Shown: positions 25,727 to 34,369 of the stretch, in pieces
Numbering within the stretch: the stretch's first letter is position 1
How the letters are laid out: each line of letters begins with the position of its first letter
From: Chloroflexota bacterium
GTDB taxonomy: Bacteria; Chloroflexota; Anaerolineae; CG2-30-64-16
Reading direction: 5' to 3'
Assembly: GCA_026389845.1 (NCBI GenBank)
Contig: JAPLHB010000091.1
Coordinates: forward strand, 1 to 36,461
DNA length: 36,461 nt
Translations under genes and position numbers: made by a program
Notes under the pieces: generated by a model
The model's database searches: none
What the model was told of the DNA's origin: nothing
Seen by the model: only the letters and a program-made list of their open reading frames with translations

Positions 25727-27107
25727 CAAAATTTGGGACGATCACGTCGTCGCCCAAGCATCGGGCAGCCCGGCTTTGCTCTACGTTGACCTACACCTGG
25801 TTCACGAGGTCACTTCGCCCCAGGCGTTTACCGGGCTGCGCGAGCGCGGGCTGAAGGTGCGCCGGCCCGACAAGACCGTGGCGACGATAGATCACAGCAT
25901 CCCCACGCACGACCGCAGCCTGCCCATTATGGACGCGTTGGCGGCCAAACAGATCGCCCAGATGGAGGCGAATTGTCGCGATTTCGGCGTGCCGCTCTAC
26001 GGCATCGGCAGCGCGTACCAGGGGGTCGTGCACGTCATCGGCCCGGAGCTGGGGCTGACCCAGCCGGGCATGACCATCGTCTGCGGCGACAGCCACACCG
26101 CCACGCACGGCGCGTTCGGCGCCCTGGCCTTTGGCATCGGCACCAGCGAGGTGGAGCACGTCCTTGCCTCGCAATGTCTGCTCCAAAATAAGCCGCGGAA
26201 TGTTGAAGTGCGAGTCGAAGGGCGTCTGGGGCCTGGGGTTACGGCGAAAGACATCATCCTGGCACTGATTGCCAAGATCGGCATCGGCGGCGGAACGGGC
26301 GGGGTCTTCGAGTACACCGGCTCCGCCATCCGCGGCCTCTCGATGGAAGGGCGAATGACGCTCTGCAACATGAGCATCGAGGGCGGCGCGCGGGCCGGGC
26401 TGGTCGCGCCGGACGAGACGACCTTTGAGTATCTGGCGGGCCGGCCCACCGCGCCGAGCGGCGCGGCCTGGGACGCGGCGGTCGCGCGCTGGCGGCAGCT
26501 TCCCACCGACGCGGGCGCGACCTACGACAAGACGGTCACGCTGGACGCGGCTAGTCTCGAACCGATGATCACCTACGGCACGAACCCCGGCATGGGCGCG
26601 CCGATCACCGGCCGCGTGCCCGATCCCGCGGCCACGAGCGACCCGGCCGATCGCCGCGCGCTGGAAAAGGCGCTGACCTACATGGGCCTGACCCCCGGCG
26701 AGCCGCTGCTGGGCCATCCCGTGGACGTCGTCTTCATCGGCAGTTGCACCAACGGCCGCCTCTCCGATCTGCGGCAGGCGGCACAGGTGTTGCGCGGGCG
26801 GCAGGTTCACCCGAACGTGCGCGTCTTGGTGGTGCCCGGGTCTCAGGAGGTTAAGGTTAAGGCTGAGGCCGAGGGGTTGGATGCGATCTTCCGGGACGCG
26901 GGCTGCGAGTGGCGCGAGCCGGGGTGCAGCATGTGCATCGCGATGAACGGCGACCAGCTCCAGCCCGGCCAATACGCGGTCAGCACCAGCAACCGCAACT
27001 TCGAGGGCCGGCAGGGGCCGGGCGGTCGCACCTTCCTGGCAAGCCCGTTGACCGCCGCGGCGAGTGCGCTTCGCGGGGCGATTACGGATCCGCGGACGAT
27101 GATTTAG
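25707..27107 (+). CDS. leuC: 3-isopropylmalate dehydratase large subunit
   Basis: 466 aa aconitase-family protein. With LeuD it isomerises 2- to 3-isopropylmalate. Visible: [54 protein letters not shown] and GCSMCIAMN, which supply the 4Fe-4S cysteines. The C-terminus [22 protein letters not shown] is typical. GAGGGAG precedes the ATG, which overlaps leuA. At 26847-26876 a hexanucleotide run (GAGGTT, AAGGTT, AAGGCT, GAGGCC, GAGGGG) encodes [10 protein letters not shown] without changing length. The stop codon is directly followed by a heptanucleotide array. Confidence 0.96.
   Translation: MARTLLDKIWDDHVVAQASGSPALLYVDLHLVHEVTSPQAFTGLRERGLKVRRPDKTVATIDHSIPTHDRSLPIMDALAAKQIAQMEANCRDFGVPLYGIGSAYQGVVHVIGPELGLTQPGMTIVCGDSHTATHGAFGALAFGIGTSEVEHVLASQCLLQNKPRNVEVRVEGRLGPGVTAKDIILALIAKIGIGGGTGGVFEYTGSAIRGLSMEGRMTLCNMSIEGGARAGLVAPDETTFEYLAGRPTAPSGAAWDAAVARWRQLPTDAGATYDKTVTLDAASLEPMITYGTNPGMGAPITGRVPDPAATSDPADRRALEKALTYMGLTPGEPLLGHPVDVVFIGSCTNGRLSDLRQAAQVLRGRQVHPNVRVLVVPGSQEVKVKAEAEGLDAIFRDAGCEWREPGCSMCIAMNGDQLQPGQYAVSTSNRNFEGRQGPGGRTFLASPLTAAASALRGAITDPRTMI
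26847..26876 (+). repeat. Hexanucleotide repeat within leuC
   Basis: Five units of form RAGGNN in register, encoding alternating Glu/Lys and Val/Ala. Similar hexamers form the palindrome after ilvD (32583-32638). Convergence with normal LeuC sequence (VKAQAEAEG) is possible. Confidence 0.4.
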
Positions 27108-27333
27108 CGTGGTACGTGGTACGTGGTACGTGGTACGTGGTACGTGATACGTGGTACGTGGTACGTGGTACGTGGTACGTGGTACGTGGTACGTGGTACG
27201 TTTCCGCCGACACGCAACACGCAACACGCAACACGCAACACGCAACACGCAACACGCAGTACGCAACACGCAACACGCAACACGCAACACGCAACACGCA
27301 ACACGCAGTACGCAGTACGCAACACGCAACACG
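27108..27333. repeat. Paired inverted heptanucleotide arrays (leuC/leuD junction)
   Basis: The left array 27108-27203 is about 13.7 copies of CGTGGTA (one unit variant, CGTGATA). A short spacer follows, then the right array 27211-27333 is about 17.6 copies of CACGCAA with CAGTACG-type variants, roughly the reverse complement of the left unit. It begins at the leuC stop and ends at the leuD ribosome binding site. All three forward frames are long open peptides of 7-residue periodicity, one of them joined to leuD. Confidence 0.95.
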
Positions 27334-27344
27334 AAAGGCAAAAC

Positions 27345-27938
27345 ATGGAACCATTCACCACACTTACCAGCCGCGTCGTCGTACTGCCGGCTGAAAACGT
27401 AGATACCGACCAGATCATCCCGGCGCGGTTTCTGAAGGCGACCGACAAGGTCGGCATGGGCGATCACCTGTTTGCCGACTGGCGTTATGATAACCAGGGC
27501 CGCCCCAAACCCGATTTCGTGCTGAATCGGCCCGAGAGCCGGGGCAGCCAGGTGTTGCTGGCCGGCGACAACTTCGGCTGCGGCAGCTCGCGCGAGCATG
27601 CGCCCTGGGCGCTGGCCGGCTTCGGCTTCCGGGCGGTCATCAGCACCTCGTTCGCCGATATCTTCCGCAACAACGCGCTAAAAAACGGCCTCTTGCCCGT
27701 GATCGTGGACGCAGCCACGCACCACCGGTTGCTGGGCCTGCTGGCGGCCGATCCTGCAGGTCGGGTGACAGTGGATCTGGCCGCGCAAACGCTCCGCCTG
27801 CCCGACGGCGGCGCCGTGACCTTCCCGCTCGACGGCTTCAGCAAAGATTGTCTGCTGGAAGGCGTTGACCAGTTGGGCTATCTGCTGAAACACGACGCGC
27901 GGATCAGCGCGTATGAAGCAACGCATGACTCACATTGA
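27345..27938 (+). CDS. leuD: 3-isopropylmalate dehydratase small subunit
   Basis: 197 aa, the swivel domain of isopropylmalate isomerase. Visible: [37 protein letters not shown] and [18 protein letters not shown], all family signatures. The start MEPFTTL was chosen because GAAAGG lies 7 nt upstream and because the frame upstream is encoded by heptanucleotide repeats. That frame is nevertheless open back to 27123, so a 74-residue repeat-encoded extension is formally possible. It overlaps cimA by 26 bp. Confidence 0.95.
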   Translation: MEPFTTLTSRVVVLPAENVDTDQIIPARFLKATDKVGMGDHLFADWRYDNQGRPKPDFVLNRPESRGSQVLLAGDNFGCGSSREHAPWALAGFGFRAVISTSFADIFRNNALKNGLLPVIVDAATHHRLLGLLAADPAGRVTVDLAAQTLRLPDGGAVTFPLDGFSKDCLLEGVDQLGYLLKHDARISAYEATHDSH

Positions 27939-29526
27939 CATCTACGACACCACGCTGCGCGACGGCAGCCAGGGGGAAGGGGTTTCATTCTCCCTCGAAG
28001 ATAAGCTCAAAGTGGCCCTGCGGCTCGACGCAATGGGCATCCCCTACATCGAGGGCGGGTGGCCCGGCTCCAACGCTAAGGACGCCCATTTCTTCCAGCG
28101 CGCCCGCAACCTCCCCTTCAAGCAGGCGCGGCTGGCCGCATTCGGCGCGACCCGGAGGGCCAACACGACGTGCGAGGCCGACCCCCAGATCGCGATGCTG
28201 CTCGATGCCGAGACGCCGGTCGTGACCATCGTGGGCAAGACGTGGGATCTGCACGTGCATCGCGTCATCGAGACCACGCTGGAAGAGAATCTGGCGATGA
28301 TCGTGGAGAGCGTGCGCTACCTCAAGGCGCACGGCCGCCAGGTCTTCTACGACGCCGAGCATTTCTTCGATGGCTACAAGGCCAATCCCGACTACGCCTT
28401 GGCGACCGTCCGCGCGGCCTATGGCGCGGGCGCGGATGCCGTGATCCTCTGCGACACCAACGGCGGCTCGTTGCCCTGGGAGGTGGGGGAGATCGTGCGG
28501 GCCACGGCGGTAGGGGCGGATCTTCTTGGGGAGGACAGTGTTCTTGAATTGCGAGGAGAGACCCGCCCCTACGTATTGGGCATCCACACCCACGATGACG
28601 GCGGCGTGGCCGTGGCGAATGCCCTGGCCGCGGTGCAGGCCGGCGCGACACAGGTGCAGGGCACGATCAACGGCTACGGCGAGCGGGTGGGCAACTGCGA
28701 CCTCTGCACCGTGATTCCCAACCTGCAACTCAAGATGGGCTTCACCTGCCTGACCCCGGCCGACCTGGGTCGGCTGACCGAGCTATCCCGCTTCGTCAGC
28801 GAGACCGCGAACATGGCGCCCGACAATCGCCAACCCTTCGTGGGCGCCAGCGCATTCGCGCACAAGGGCGGCATCCACGTGGCCGCGATTATGAAGGCCG
28901 AAGCGAGCTATCAGCACATTGACCCGACCCTGGTCGGCAACGCAAAGCGGGTGCTGGTCAGCGAGCTTTCGGGCCGCGGCAACCTGGTCTACAAGGCGCA
29001 AGAGCTGGGCGTGGACGCCAGCAAGGAGGACGCGCAGCGCGTGCTGGCCCAGATCAAGGAGCTGGAGAGCCGCGGGTTCTACTTCGAGGGTGCGGAGGCG
29101 TCGGTGGCGCTGATGCTGCGGCGCTTGCAGCCCGGCTACCGGCCGCCCTTCGAATTGGTGGACTTCATGGCCGTCGTCGAGCATCGCCAGGGCCGCGGCA
29201 TCTTCGCGGAAGCCACGGTCAAGGTGAGGATCGGCGACGAGATCGCCCACACGGTGGCCGAGGGCAACGGCCCGGTCAACGCGCTCGACCGCGCGCTGCG
29301 CAAGGCGCTCCTGCCGCACTACCCCCAGCTTGCCGACATCCAGTTGGCCGATTACAAGGTGCGCATCCTGGATGGCGATGCGGCGACCGGCTCCACGACG
29401 CGCGTCATCATTGACACGCGCAACGGCCACAGCGCATGGAGCACCGTCGGCGCGTCCACCAACATCATCGAATCATCCTGGCAGGCGTTGGCGGATAGCA
29501 TGGAGTACGCGTTGTTGAGTGCGTGA
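27913..29526 (+). CDS. cimA: (R)-citramalate synthase with in-frame palindromic insertion
   Basis: 537 aa. It condenses pyruvate with acetyl-CoA to citramalate; LeuCDB then give 2-oxobutyrate for isoleucine without threonine deaminase. Signatures: [70 protein letters not shown] and [12 protein letters not shown], plus a C-terminal LeuA-type regulatory domain. Residues 200-220 (VGADLLGED... to GETRPY) come from a 63-bp palindrome placed between EIVRATA and [11 protein letters not shown], where relatives have only a few residues. Starts at 27913 or Met5 (27925) are both possible inside leuD. Its stop lies in the first unit of a heptanucleotide array. Confidence 0.93.
   Translation: MKQRMTHIDIYDTTLRDGSQGEGVSFSLEDKLKVALRLDAMGIPYIEGGWPGSNAKDAHFFQRARNLPFKQARLAAFGATRRANTTCEADPQIAMLLDAETPVVTIVGKTWDLHVHRVIETTLEENLAMIVESVRYLKAHGRQVFYDAEHFFDGYKANPDYALATVRAAYGAGADAVILCDTNGGSLPWEVGEIVRATAVGADLLGEDSVLELRGETRPYVLGIHTHDDGGVAVANALAAVQAGATQVQGTINGYGERVGNCDLCTVIPNLQLKMGFTCLTPADLGRLTELSRFVSETANMAPDNRQPFVGASAFAHKGGIHVAAIMKAEASYQHIDPTLVGNAKRVLVSELSGRGNLVYKAQELGVDASKEDAQRVLAQIKELESRGFYFEGAEASVALMLRRLQPGYRPPFELVDFMAVVEHRQGRGIFAEATVKVRIGDEIAHTVAEGNGPVNALDRALRKALLPHYPQLADIQLADYKVRILDGDAATGSTTRVIIDTRNGHSAWSTVGASTNIIESSWQALADSMEYALLSA
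28510..28572. repeat. 63-bp palindromic element, in frame in cimA
   Basis: It starts GTAGGGGCGG and ends CCGCCCCTAC (perfect 10-bp termini, extending imperfectly inward). It is exactly 21 codons and falls on codon boundaries. The encoded peptide begins VGADL and ends ETRPY. The same size, termini and reading frame occur in leuB at 30514-30576. Confidence 0.9.
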
Positions 29527-29678
29527 TCCGTGGTGCGTGATCCGTGGTGCGTGATCCGTGGTGCGTGATCCGTGGTGCGTGATCCGTGATCGGCGATCCG
29601 TGATCTATTTGCTCCGCACCGAACCGATGACTGCTTAAGCGCAACACGCAGCACGCAGCACGCAGTACGCAGCACACG
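29521..29678. repeat. Paired inverted heptanucleotide arrays (cimA/leuB junction)
   Basis: The left array 29521-29604 alternates GTGATCC and GTGGTGC (a 14-nt period, about 12 units). The right array 29641-29678 has GCAGCAC/GCAACAC-type units, in inverted orientation to the left. It starts at the cimA stop codon and ends before the leuB ribosome binding site. Confidence 0.88.
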
Positions 29679-29697
29679 ACTTTCGCAAAGGAATCTC

Positions 29698-30882
29698 ATG
29701 CACGCAAAAATAACTCTCCTTCCCGGCGACGGCATCGGCTCGGAGGTGGTGGCCGAAGGGGTGAAAGTCCTGCGGGCCATCGCCGCGCAATTCGGGCACA
29801 CGTTCGAGTTTACTGAGGCGCTGATCGGCGGGATCGCCATTGACCGGACGGGCAATCCGCTGCCGCCGGAGACCCTGGCGGCCTGCCAGGCGAGCGACGC
29901 GGTGCTGCTGGGCGCGGTCGGTGGGCCGAAATGGAGCGATCCGAAGGCGACCGTCCGCCCCGAACAAGGGCTGCTGGACCTGCGCGCCGGGCTGGGTCTC
30001 TTCGCCAACCTGCGGCCGGTGAAGATTTACCCCGCGCTGATCGGCGCCTCGACGCTGAAGCCGGAGGTCGTGGCAAACGTGGACATGGTCATCGTCCGCG
30101 AGCTGACCGGCGGCCTTTACTTCGGCAAGCCGCAGGGGCAGAGCGGCCAGGCGCCGAATCGCGAGGCGGTGGACACCCTCCGCTACACCGAGGCCGAGAT
30201 CGCCCGGCTGATGCGCGTTTCCTTCGACCTGGCCCGCAGCCGGCGGAAGAAGCTCACCTCGGTGGACAAAGCCAACGTCCTCGCCTCCTCGCGGCTGTGG
30301 CGCACGGTGGCGCACGAGGTCGCCAAGGATTATCCCGACGTGGAGATCGAGGACATCCTGGTGGATGCCTGCTCGATGTATCTGATCCGCCGGCCCGGCG
30401 ATTTCGACGTGATCGCCACCGAGAATATGTTCGGCGACATCCTCTCGGACGAGGCCGCGATGCTGGCGGGCAGCATGGGGATGTTGCCGTCCGCGTCGTT
30501 GGGGACCGGTATCGTAGGGGCGGGTCTTCCACCACAATCCGAGAACGCCGATCTCCCAGAGAAGACCCGCCCCTACGGTTCGCAATCCGAGAGCGCCGAT
30601 CTCCCCGAGAAGACCCGCCCCTACGGGTTGTACGAGCCGATCCACGGCAGCGCACCCGACATCGCGGGGCAGGGGATCGCGAACCCGCTGGCGACGATCC
30701 TCAGCGCGGCCATGATGCTGCGCTGGTCGTTCGGGCTGGAACGCGAGGCGGATGCTGTCGAAGCGGCCGTAGATGCCGTCCTCGCCGCCGGCTACCGCTG
30801 CCGCGACATCCAGACGCCCGGCTGCACGCTGCTCGGCACGCAAGCAATGGGCGATCGCGTGGCAGAACAACTGTACGTATGA
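29698..30882 (+). CDS. leuB: 3-isopropylmalate dehydrogenase with repeat insertion
   Basis: 394 aa, against a usual 350-365. It oxidises 3-isopropylmalate with NAD+; in this operon it probably also handles methylmalate from CimA. Signatures: [50 protein letters not shown], the catalytic [15 protein letters not shown], and [20 protein letters not shown]. Between SASLGTG and LYEPIHG the family has a few residues, whereas here 37 residues (273-309) are encoded by the 63-bp palindrome plus a 48-bp partial repeat. The insertion precedes the NAD-binding EPIHGSAPD loop. AAAGGA lies 6 nt before the ATG. The stop is 11 bp before ilvD. Confidence 0.95.
   Translation: MHAKITLLPGDGIGSEVVAEGVKVLRAIAAQFGHTFEFTEALIGGIAIDRTGNPLPPETLAACQASDAVLLGAVGGPKWSDPKATVRPEQGLLDLRAGLGLFANLRPVKIYPALIGASTLKPEVVANVDMVIVRELTGGLYFGKPQGQSGQAPNREAVDTLRYTEAEIARLMRVSFDLARSRRKKLTSVDKANVLASSRLWRTVAHEVAKDYPDVEIEDILVDACSMYLIRRPGDFDVIATENMFGDILSDEAAMLAGSMGMLPSASLGTGIVGAGLPPQSENADLPEKTRPYGSQSESADLPEKTRPYGLYEPIHGSAPDIAGQGIANPLATILSAAMMLRWSFGLEREADAVEAAVDAVLAAGYRCRDIQTPGCTLLGTQAMGDRVAEQLYV
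30514..30624. repeat. 63-bp palindromic element plus 48-bp tandem copy, in frame in leuB
   Basis: The left arm GTAGGGGCGGGTCTTC (30514-30529) and right arm GAAGACCCGCCCCTAC (30561-30576) are perfect 16-bp inverted repeats. The right part is repeated once more, with arm 30609-30624 and a period of 48 bp. The total is 111 bp = 37 codons on codon boundaries. Confidence 0.93.
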
Positions 30883-30893
30883 AAGGACATTCC

Positions 30894-32564
30894 ATGCGCT
30901 CCGACATGATCAAGAAGGGCTTCGAGCGTGCGCCGCACCGCTCGCTGCTGCGTGCCACCGGCGTGATCCAGAGCGAGGACGATTTCCGCAAGCCGTTCAT
31001 CGCCATCGCCAACTCGTACACCGACATCGTGCCCGGCCACGCGCACCTGAACGCGTTCGGTGAAGTGGTGCGCCAGGCCGTGCGCGAGGCGGGCGGCGTG
31101 CCGTTCATGTTCCACACCATCGGCGTGGACGACGGGATCGCGATGGGGCACGCGGGCATGAAGTACAGCCTGGCAAGCCGCGAGCTGATCGCGGACGCGG
31201 TGGAGACGATGATCGCCGCGCACTGCTTCGACGGCATGATCTGCATCCCCAACTGCGACAAAATCGTGCCGGGGATGCTCAACGCGTCCATGCGGCTGAA
31301 CATCCCGACGATTTTCGTCAGCGGCGGGCCGATGCGGGCGGGCGTGACGCCTTCGGGCAAAGTAGTTGATCTGAATTCGGTGTTCGAGGGGGTGGGCGCG
31401 TATCGGGCCGGGGTGATTGACGACGCGGGCTTGGCCGAACTGGAGCAGTTCGGCTGCCCGACGTGCGGCTCATGCGCCGGCATGTTCACGGCCAACTCGA
31501 TGAACTGCCTGTGCGAGGCGCTGGGCATGGCGCTGCCCGGCAACGGGACGATCCTGGCGGTTGATCCGCGCCGCGAGGCGTTAGCCCAGGCGGCCGCGGC
31601 CCAACTGCTGCGCCTGATCGAGCTGGATCTCAAGCCGCGCGACATCGTCACCGCGGACGCGATTGACAACGCGTTTGCGCTGGACATGGCGATGGGCGGC
31701 TCGACCAACACCGTGCTGCACACCCTGGCGCTGGCGCACGAGGTCGGCGTGGACTATCCCCTGGCGCGGCTGAACGAGGTCGCCGAGCGCGTCCCGAACA
31801 TCTGCAAGGTCTCGCCTTCCTCCAGCTATCACGTCGAGGATGTGGATGCCGCGGGCGGTGTGTCGGCCATCCTGTGGGAGCTGTTCAAGCGGCCGGGCAT
31901 CCTCCACGCCGATGCGAAGACCGTCACCGGCAAGACGCTCTACGAGAACGTGCAGGGCGCGGAGAGTCGCGATCTCGCCTGCATCCGCCCCCTGGCGACT
32001 CCCTACAGCGCGCGCGGCGGGCTGGCGATCCTCTTCGGCAACCTGGCGCCCGAGGGCGGGGTGGTGAAGAGCGCAGGCATCCGGCCGGAGATGATGCTGC
32101 ATCGCGGTCCCGCGGTCGTCTTCGATTCGCACGACGAGGCCAACGCGGGCATCCTCGCCGGCAAGGTGAAGGCGGGCGATGTGGTGGTGATCCGCTACGA
32201 GGGGCCGAAGGGTGGGCCGGGGATGCAGGAGATGCTGGCGCCCACGTCGAACATCATGGGCATGGGGCTGGGCAATTCGGTCGCGCTCATCACCGATGGT
32301 CGGTTCAGCGGGGCCACGCGCGGCGCGTGCATCGGCCACGTCTCGCCCGAAGCCGCGGCCGGCGGCCCGATCGGCCTGCTCCGCAACGGCGACATCGTCA
32401 CCGTGGACATCCAGGGGCACCGGTTGGAAGTGGCGCTCTCCGACGCGGAGCTGGCACAGCGCCGGGCCGAATGGCGGCCCGTGCGGCGGGAGCTGACCGG
32501 TTGGCTGAAGCGGTATGCCGCGATGGTCACGTCGGGGAGCCGGGGGGCGGTGTTGCAGGTGTGA
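30894..32564 (+). CDS. ilvD: Dihydroxyacid dehydratase
   Basis: 556 aa. It dehydrates dihydroxy-isovalerate or -methylvalerate to the 2-oxo acids, the last step before transamination. Visible: iron-sulfur ligands in [12 protein letters not shown] and [48 protein letters not shown], and the C-terminal [21 protein letters not shown] region with GRFSGATRG. The ATG at 30894 has AAAGGA upstream; the frame is also open 321 codons further upstream, but that is out-of-frame leuB. It is the last gene of the operon, with no transaminase following. Confidence 0.96.
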   Translation: MRSDMIKKGFERAPHRSLLRATGVIQSEDDFRKPFIAIANSYTDIVPGHAHLNAFGEVVRQAVREAGGVPFMFHTIGVDDGIAMGHAGMKYSLASRELIADAVETMIAAHCFDGMICIPNCDKIVPGMLNASMRLNIPTIFVSGGPMRAGVTPSGKVVDLNSVFEGVGAYRAGVIDDAGLAELEQFGCPTCGSCAGMFTANSMNCLCEALGMALPGNGTILAVDPRREALAQAAAAQLLRLIELDLKPRDIVTADAIDNAFALDMAMGGSTNTVLHTLALAHEVGVDYPLARLNEVAERVPNICKVSPSSSYHVEDVDAAGGVSAILWELFKRPGILHADAKTVTGKTLYENVQGAESRDLACIRPLATPYSARGGLAILFGNLAPEGGVVKSAGIRPEMMLHRGPAVVFDSHDEANAGILAGKVKAGDVVVIRYEGPKGGPGMQEMLAPTSNIMGMGLGNSVALITDGRFSGATRGACIGHVSPEAAAGGPIGLLRNGDIVTVDIQGHRLEVALSDAELAQRRAEWRPVRRELTGWLKRYAAMVTSGSRGAVLQV

Positions 32565-32582
32565 TTTGCCAACCACGGAGAC

Positions 32583-32638
32583 GAGGTTGAGATCGAGGCT
32601 GAGGTTGAGCCTTAACCTCAGCCTCAGCCTCAGCCTTA
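32583..32638. repeat. Hexanucleotide palindrome after ilvD
   Basis: Nine hexamers in one register: GAGGTT, GAGATC, GAGGCT, GAGGTT, GAGCCT, TAACCT and three CAGCCT. AGGCTGAGGTT and AACCTCAGCCT form a perfect 11-bp inverted repeat. It may end the operon transcript by structure, but no U-run follows. Confidence 0.75.
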
Positions 32639-32681
32639 CTTGGACACCGGTTTGTTGGCCACGGGCATTTGCCTCTGGAAA

Positions 32682-32718
32682 CCTGTGCGGGGCGCGAGTC
32701 GGCTGCACGCGCTTGTCA
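32682..32718 (-). other. attC-like half site at the CPBP stop codon
   Basis: On the minus strand GCCTGAC (containing the TGA stop), 7 nt, then TGCAGCCGACTCGC resembles the R''-L'' arm of integron attC sites (GTCTAAC, 7 nt, TCAAGCCGACGCCGC in the aadA1 type). No matching L'-R' arm with GTTRRRY was found in the next 100 nt. It may be a remnant or chance. Confidence 0.3.
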
Positions 32719-33312
32719 GGCGCGCCACTTACCTGAAACTGCAGACAACATTAGCCACGGTTCGATAACAATATTAATCAGTACGTGGGCAAATATACAG
32801 GGCCCCAAATTACGTCCGCCCGCGAGATAGATGATAGCCAGAAAGATCCCTAGAATTGACGTTGATATGATTGCCGGAAGCGTAGCCTTGAAGTCGCGCT
32901 TTACGAGTAGTGTCCAACTGGTATGGGCCAAACCAAATGCGACGCCGGAAATGATGACCTGGAGGATGGGATTAAAACCACCCGACATGAAATGATCCAT
33001 GATCCAACGTCGAAAGAAGACCTCTTCTACGATGCCACCGACCACTGCCGAGAGAATCCCCAGGAGTTTAAACAGTGAGATTTCGCTCTGCCTCTCTACA
33101 ACCAAAGGGATGGCTTTCATTGTGTAGAAAACATATACGATTCCTATAATCGTCGCGAGTATCCACGCTAACGGAGGAGCTATTGTCTCTCTCTCAAAGC
33201 CGAGGTTTTGAAACATGGGGATTGGATACCCTGCCAGGACCATCGCCAGCGGGCTGAACATAATTAATGTTGCCGCACCTAAGATCCACGCAGTTTTGCT
33301 TCGATCAGTCAT
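32716..33312 (-). CDS. CPBP-family intramembrane metalloprotease
   Basis: 198 aa with about five or six hydrophobic segments. The CPBP (CAAX protease/bacteriocin-processing) motifs are present: GGIVEEVFFRRW (EExxxR), AFGLAHTSW (FxxxH type) and a final IFAHVLINIVIEPW (HxxxN/B type). Family members are membrane-embedded proteases used in protein processing or immunity. AGAGGA lies 9 nt upstream of the ATG. Base composition is visibly lower in GC than the ilv/leu operon. It is the last of three same-strand genes before the operon's 3' end. Confidence 0.85.
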   Translation of the reverse strand: MTDRSKTAWILGAATLIMFSPLAMVLAGYPIPMFQNLGFERETIAPPLAWILATIIGIVYVFYTMKAIPLVVERQSEISLFKLLGILSAVVGGIVEEVFFRRWIMDHFMSGGFNPILQVIISGVAFGLAHTSWTLLVKRDFKATLPAIISTSILGIFLAIIYLAGGRNLGPCIFAHVLINIVIEPWLMLSAVSGKWRA

Positions 33313-33394
33313 TGTTTTTTCCTCTCACTTCCTTCATTCTTCTATGAGGTAATACACCTAACGGTTTGTGGTAGTGGCGTAAAGACCGAGATGA

Positions 33395-34369
33395 TCAGAC
33401 CACACTTATGACGACTTTTCCCTTGGGATGTACTTTCTCAAAATACCAGAAAGCTTCAGGAGTTTTACTTAACGGGTAACATCCATCGATAACCGGCATG
33501 ATTTTCCCGGATTCAAGGAGTTCTTTTATAAAGACCAGATCCTTCTTGTTGTGTTCCTGCGATACGACATATGTTTTCTGGCCCCCGGTCTTGGAAATTC
33601 TTTTCCTATTGCTCGCCACCTGGAAGAGTTGAAACATCGAGCCACCAGCAACGACATAGGTTCCTGCAGGTTTTAATGCATGCAGATAATCTGAAATCGG
33701 ATGATATCCGTTCACAGCCAGGATCAGGTCGTACTGCTGCCCGTTTTGGGTGAAATCTTCTTTCTTGTAATCGATGACATGGTCTGCCCCAAGTGACCGC
33801 ACCATCTCCAGATTCCTCGTGCTGCACACACCCGTGACTTCAGCCCCGAACGATTTGGCAATCTGCACGGCAAACGTTCCGACACCACCAGACGCGCCAT
33901 TGATTAAAACCTTTTGTCCTGGCTGAATGTTTCCTTTGTCGCGTATACCCTGCAGGGCGGTGATCGCCGCCAATGGTACAGCCGCAGCCTGTTCGAACGT
34001 TAGGTTGGCCGGTTTCAGCGCTATTTCATCTTCCCCGGCACATACATACTCGGCAAAAGTACGCCCGCCATACCGGGATAAGTATCCGAACACCTCATCG
34101 CCCGGCTGAAACTGCCTGACGTTGCTGCCAACCGCCTCGACCCGCCCGGCTAGATCAGCCCCGAGGATCTTGTTTTTGGGTCGCAGAAGGCCTCCCGGCA
34201 TCAGGCGGATAAAGAACGGTTTTGCTCTCATGAAACGCCAGTCGCGCGCATTGACGGATGCCGCATGAATTTTGATCAGCGCTTCATCATCCTTGGGAGC
34301 AGGTGTTGCTACCTCTTTGAGCTGAAGAACATCCGGCGAACCGTATTTTGTGCAGATGATGGCTTTCAT
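33395..34369 (-). CDS. MDR-family NAD(P)-dependent oxidoreductase (quinone-reductase-like)
   Basis: 324 aa. GroES-like N-terminal domain (MKAIICTKYGSPDVL, ILGADLAGRVEAVG, FQPGDEVFGY), then a Rossmann domain with VLINGASGGVGTFAVQIAK, the NADPH-binding G-x-G-G-V-G type motif. No structural-zinc cysteine cluster is visible, so the zinc-independent quinone oxidoreductase subgroup is more likely. It starts within the last codon of the upstream membrane protein gene (ATGA overlap 34366-34369), so the two are translationally coupled. GC and codon use are lower than in the operon. The substrate is unknown. Confidence 0.88.
   Translation of the reverse strand: MKAIICTKYGSPDVLQLKEVATPAPKDDEALIKIHAASVNARDWRFMRAKPFFIRLMPGGLLRPKNKILGADLAGRVEAVGSNVRQFQPGDEVFGYLSRYGGRTFAEYVCAGEDEIALKPANLTFEQAAAVPLAAITALQGIRDKGNIQPGQKVLINGASGGVGTFAVQIAKSFGAEVTGVCSTRNLEMVRSLGADHVIDYKKEDFTQNGQQYDLILAVNGYHPISDYLHALKPAGTYVVAGGSMFQLFQVASNRKRISKTGGQKTYVVSQEHNKKDLVFIKELLESGKIMPVIDGCYPLSKTPEAFWYFEKVHPKGKVVISVV

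Noticed and set aside
27108..27333. CRISPR array
   Set aside because: The repeats are only 7 nt with no unique spacers between units; this is a short tandem repeat, not a CRISPR.
27123..27344. Long N-terminal extension of LeuD
   Set aside because: The frame is open only because 7-nt repeats without stop codons give a 7-residue period. LeuD homology and the ribosome binding site place the start at 27345.
25791..27599. 602-codon minus-strand frame across leuC and leuD
   Set aside because: Antisense shadow of two clear genes and of repeat arrays; composition is Arg/Ala-rich without motifs.
29931..30893. 321-residue N-terminal extension of IlvD
   Set aside because: It is out-of-frame leuB sequence; IlvD homology and a ribosome binding site start at 30894.
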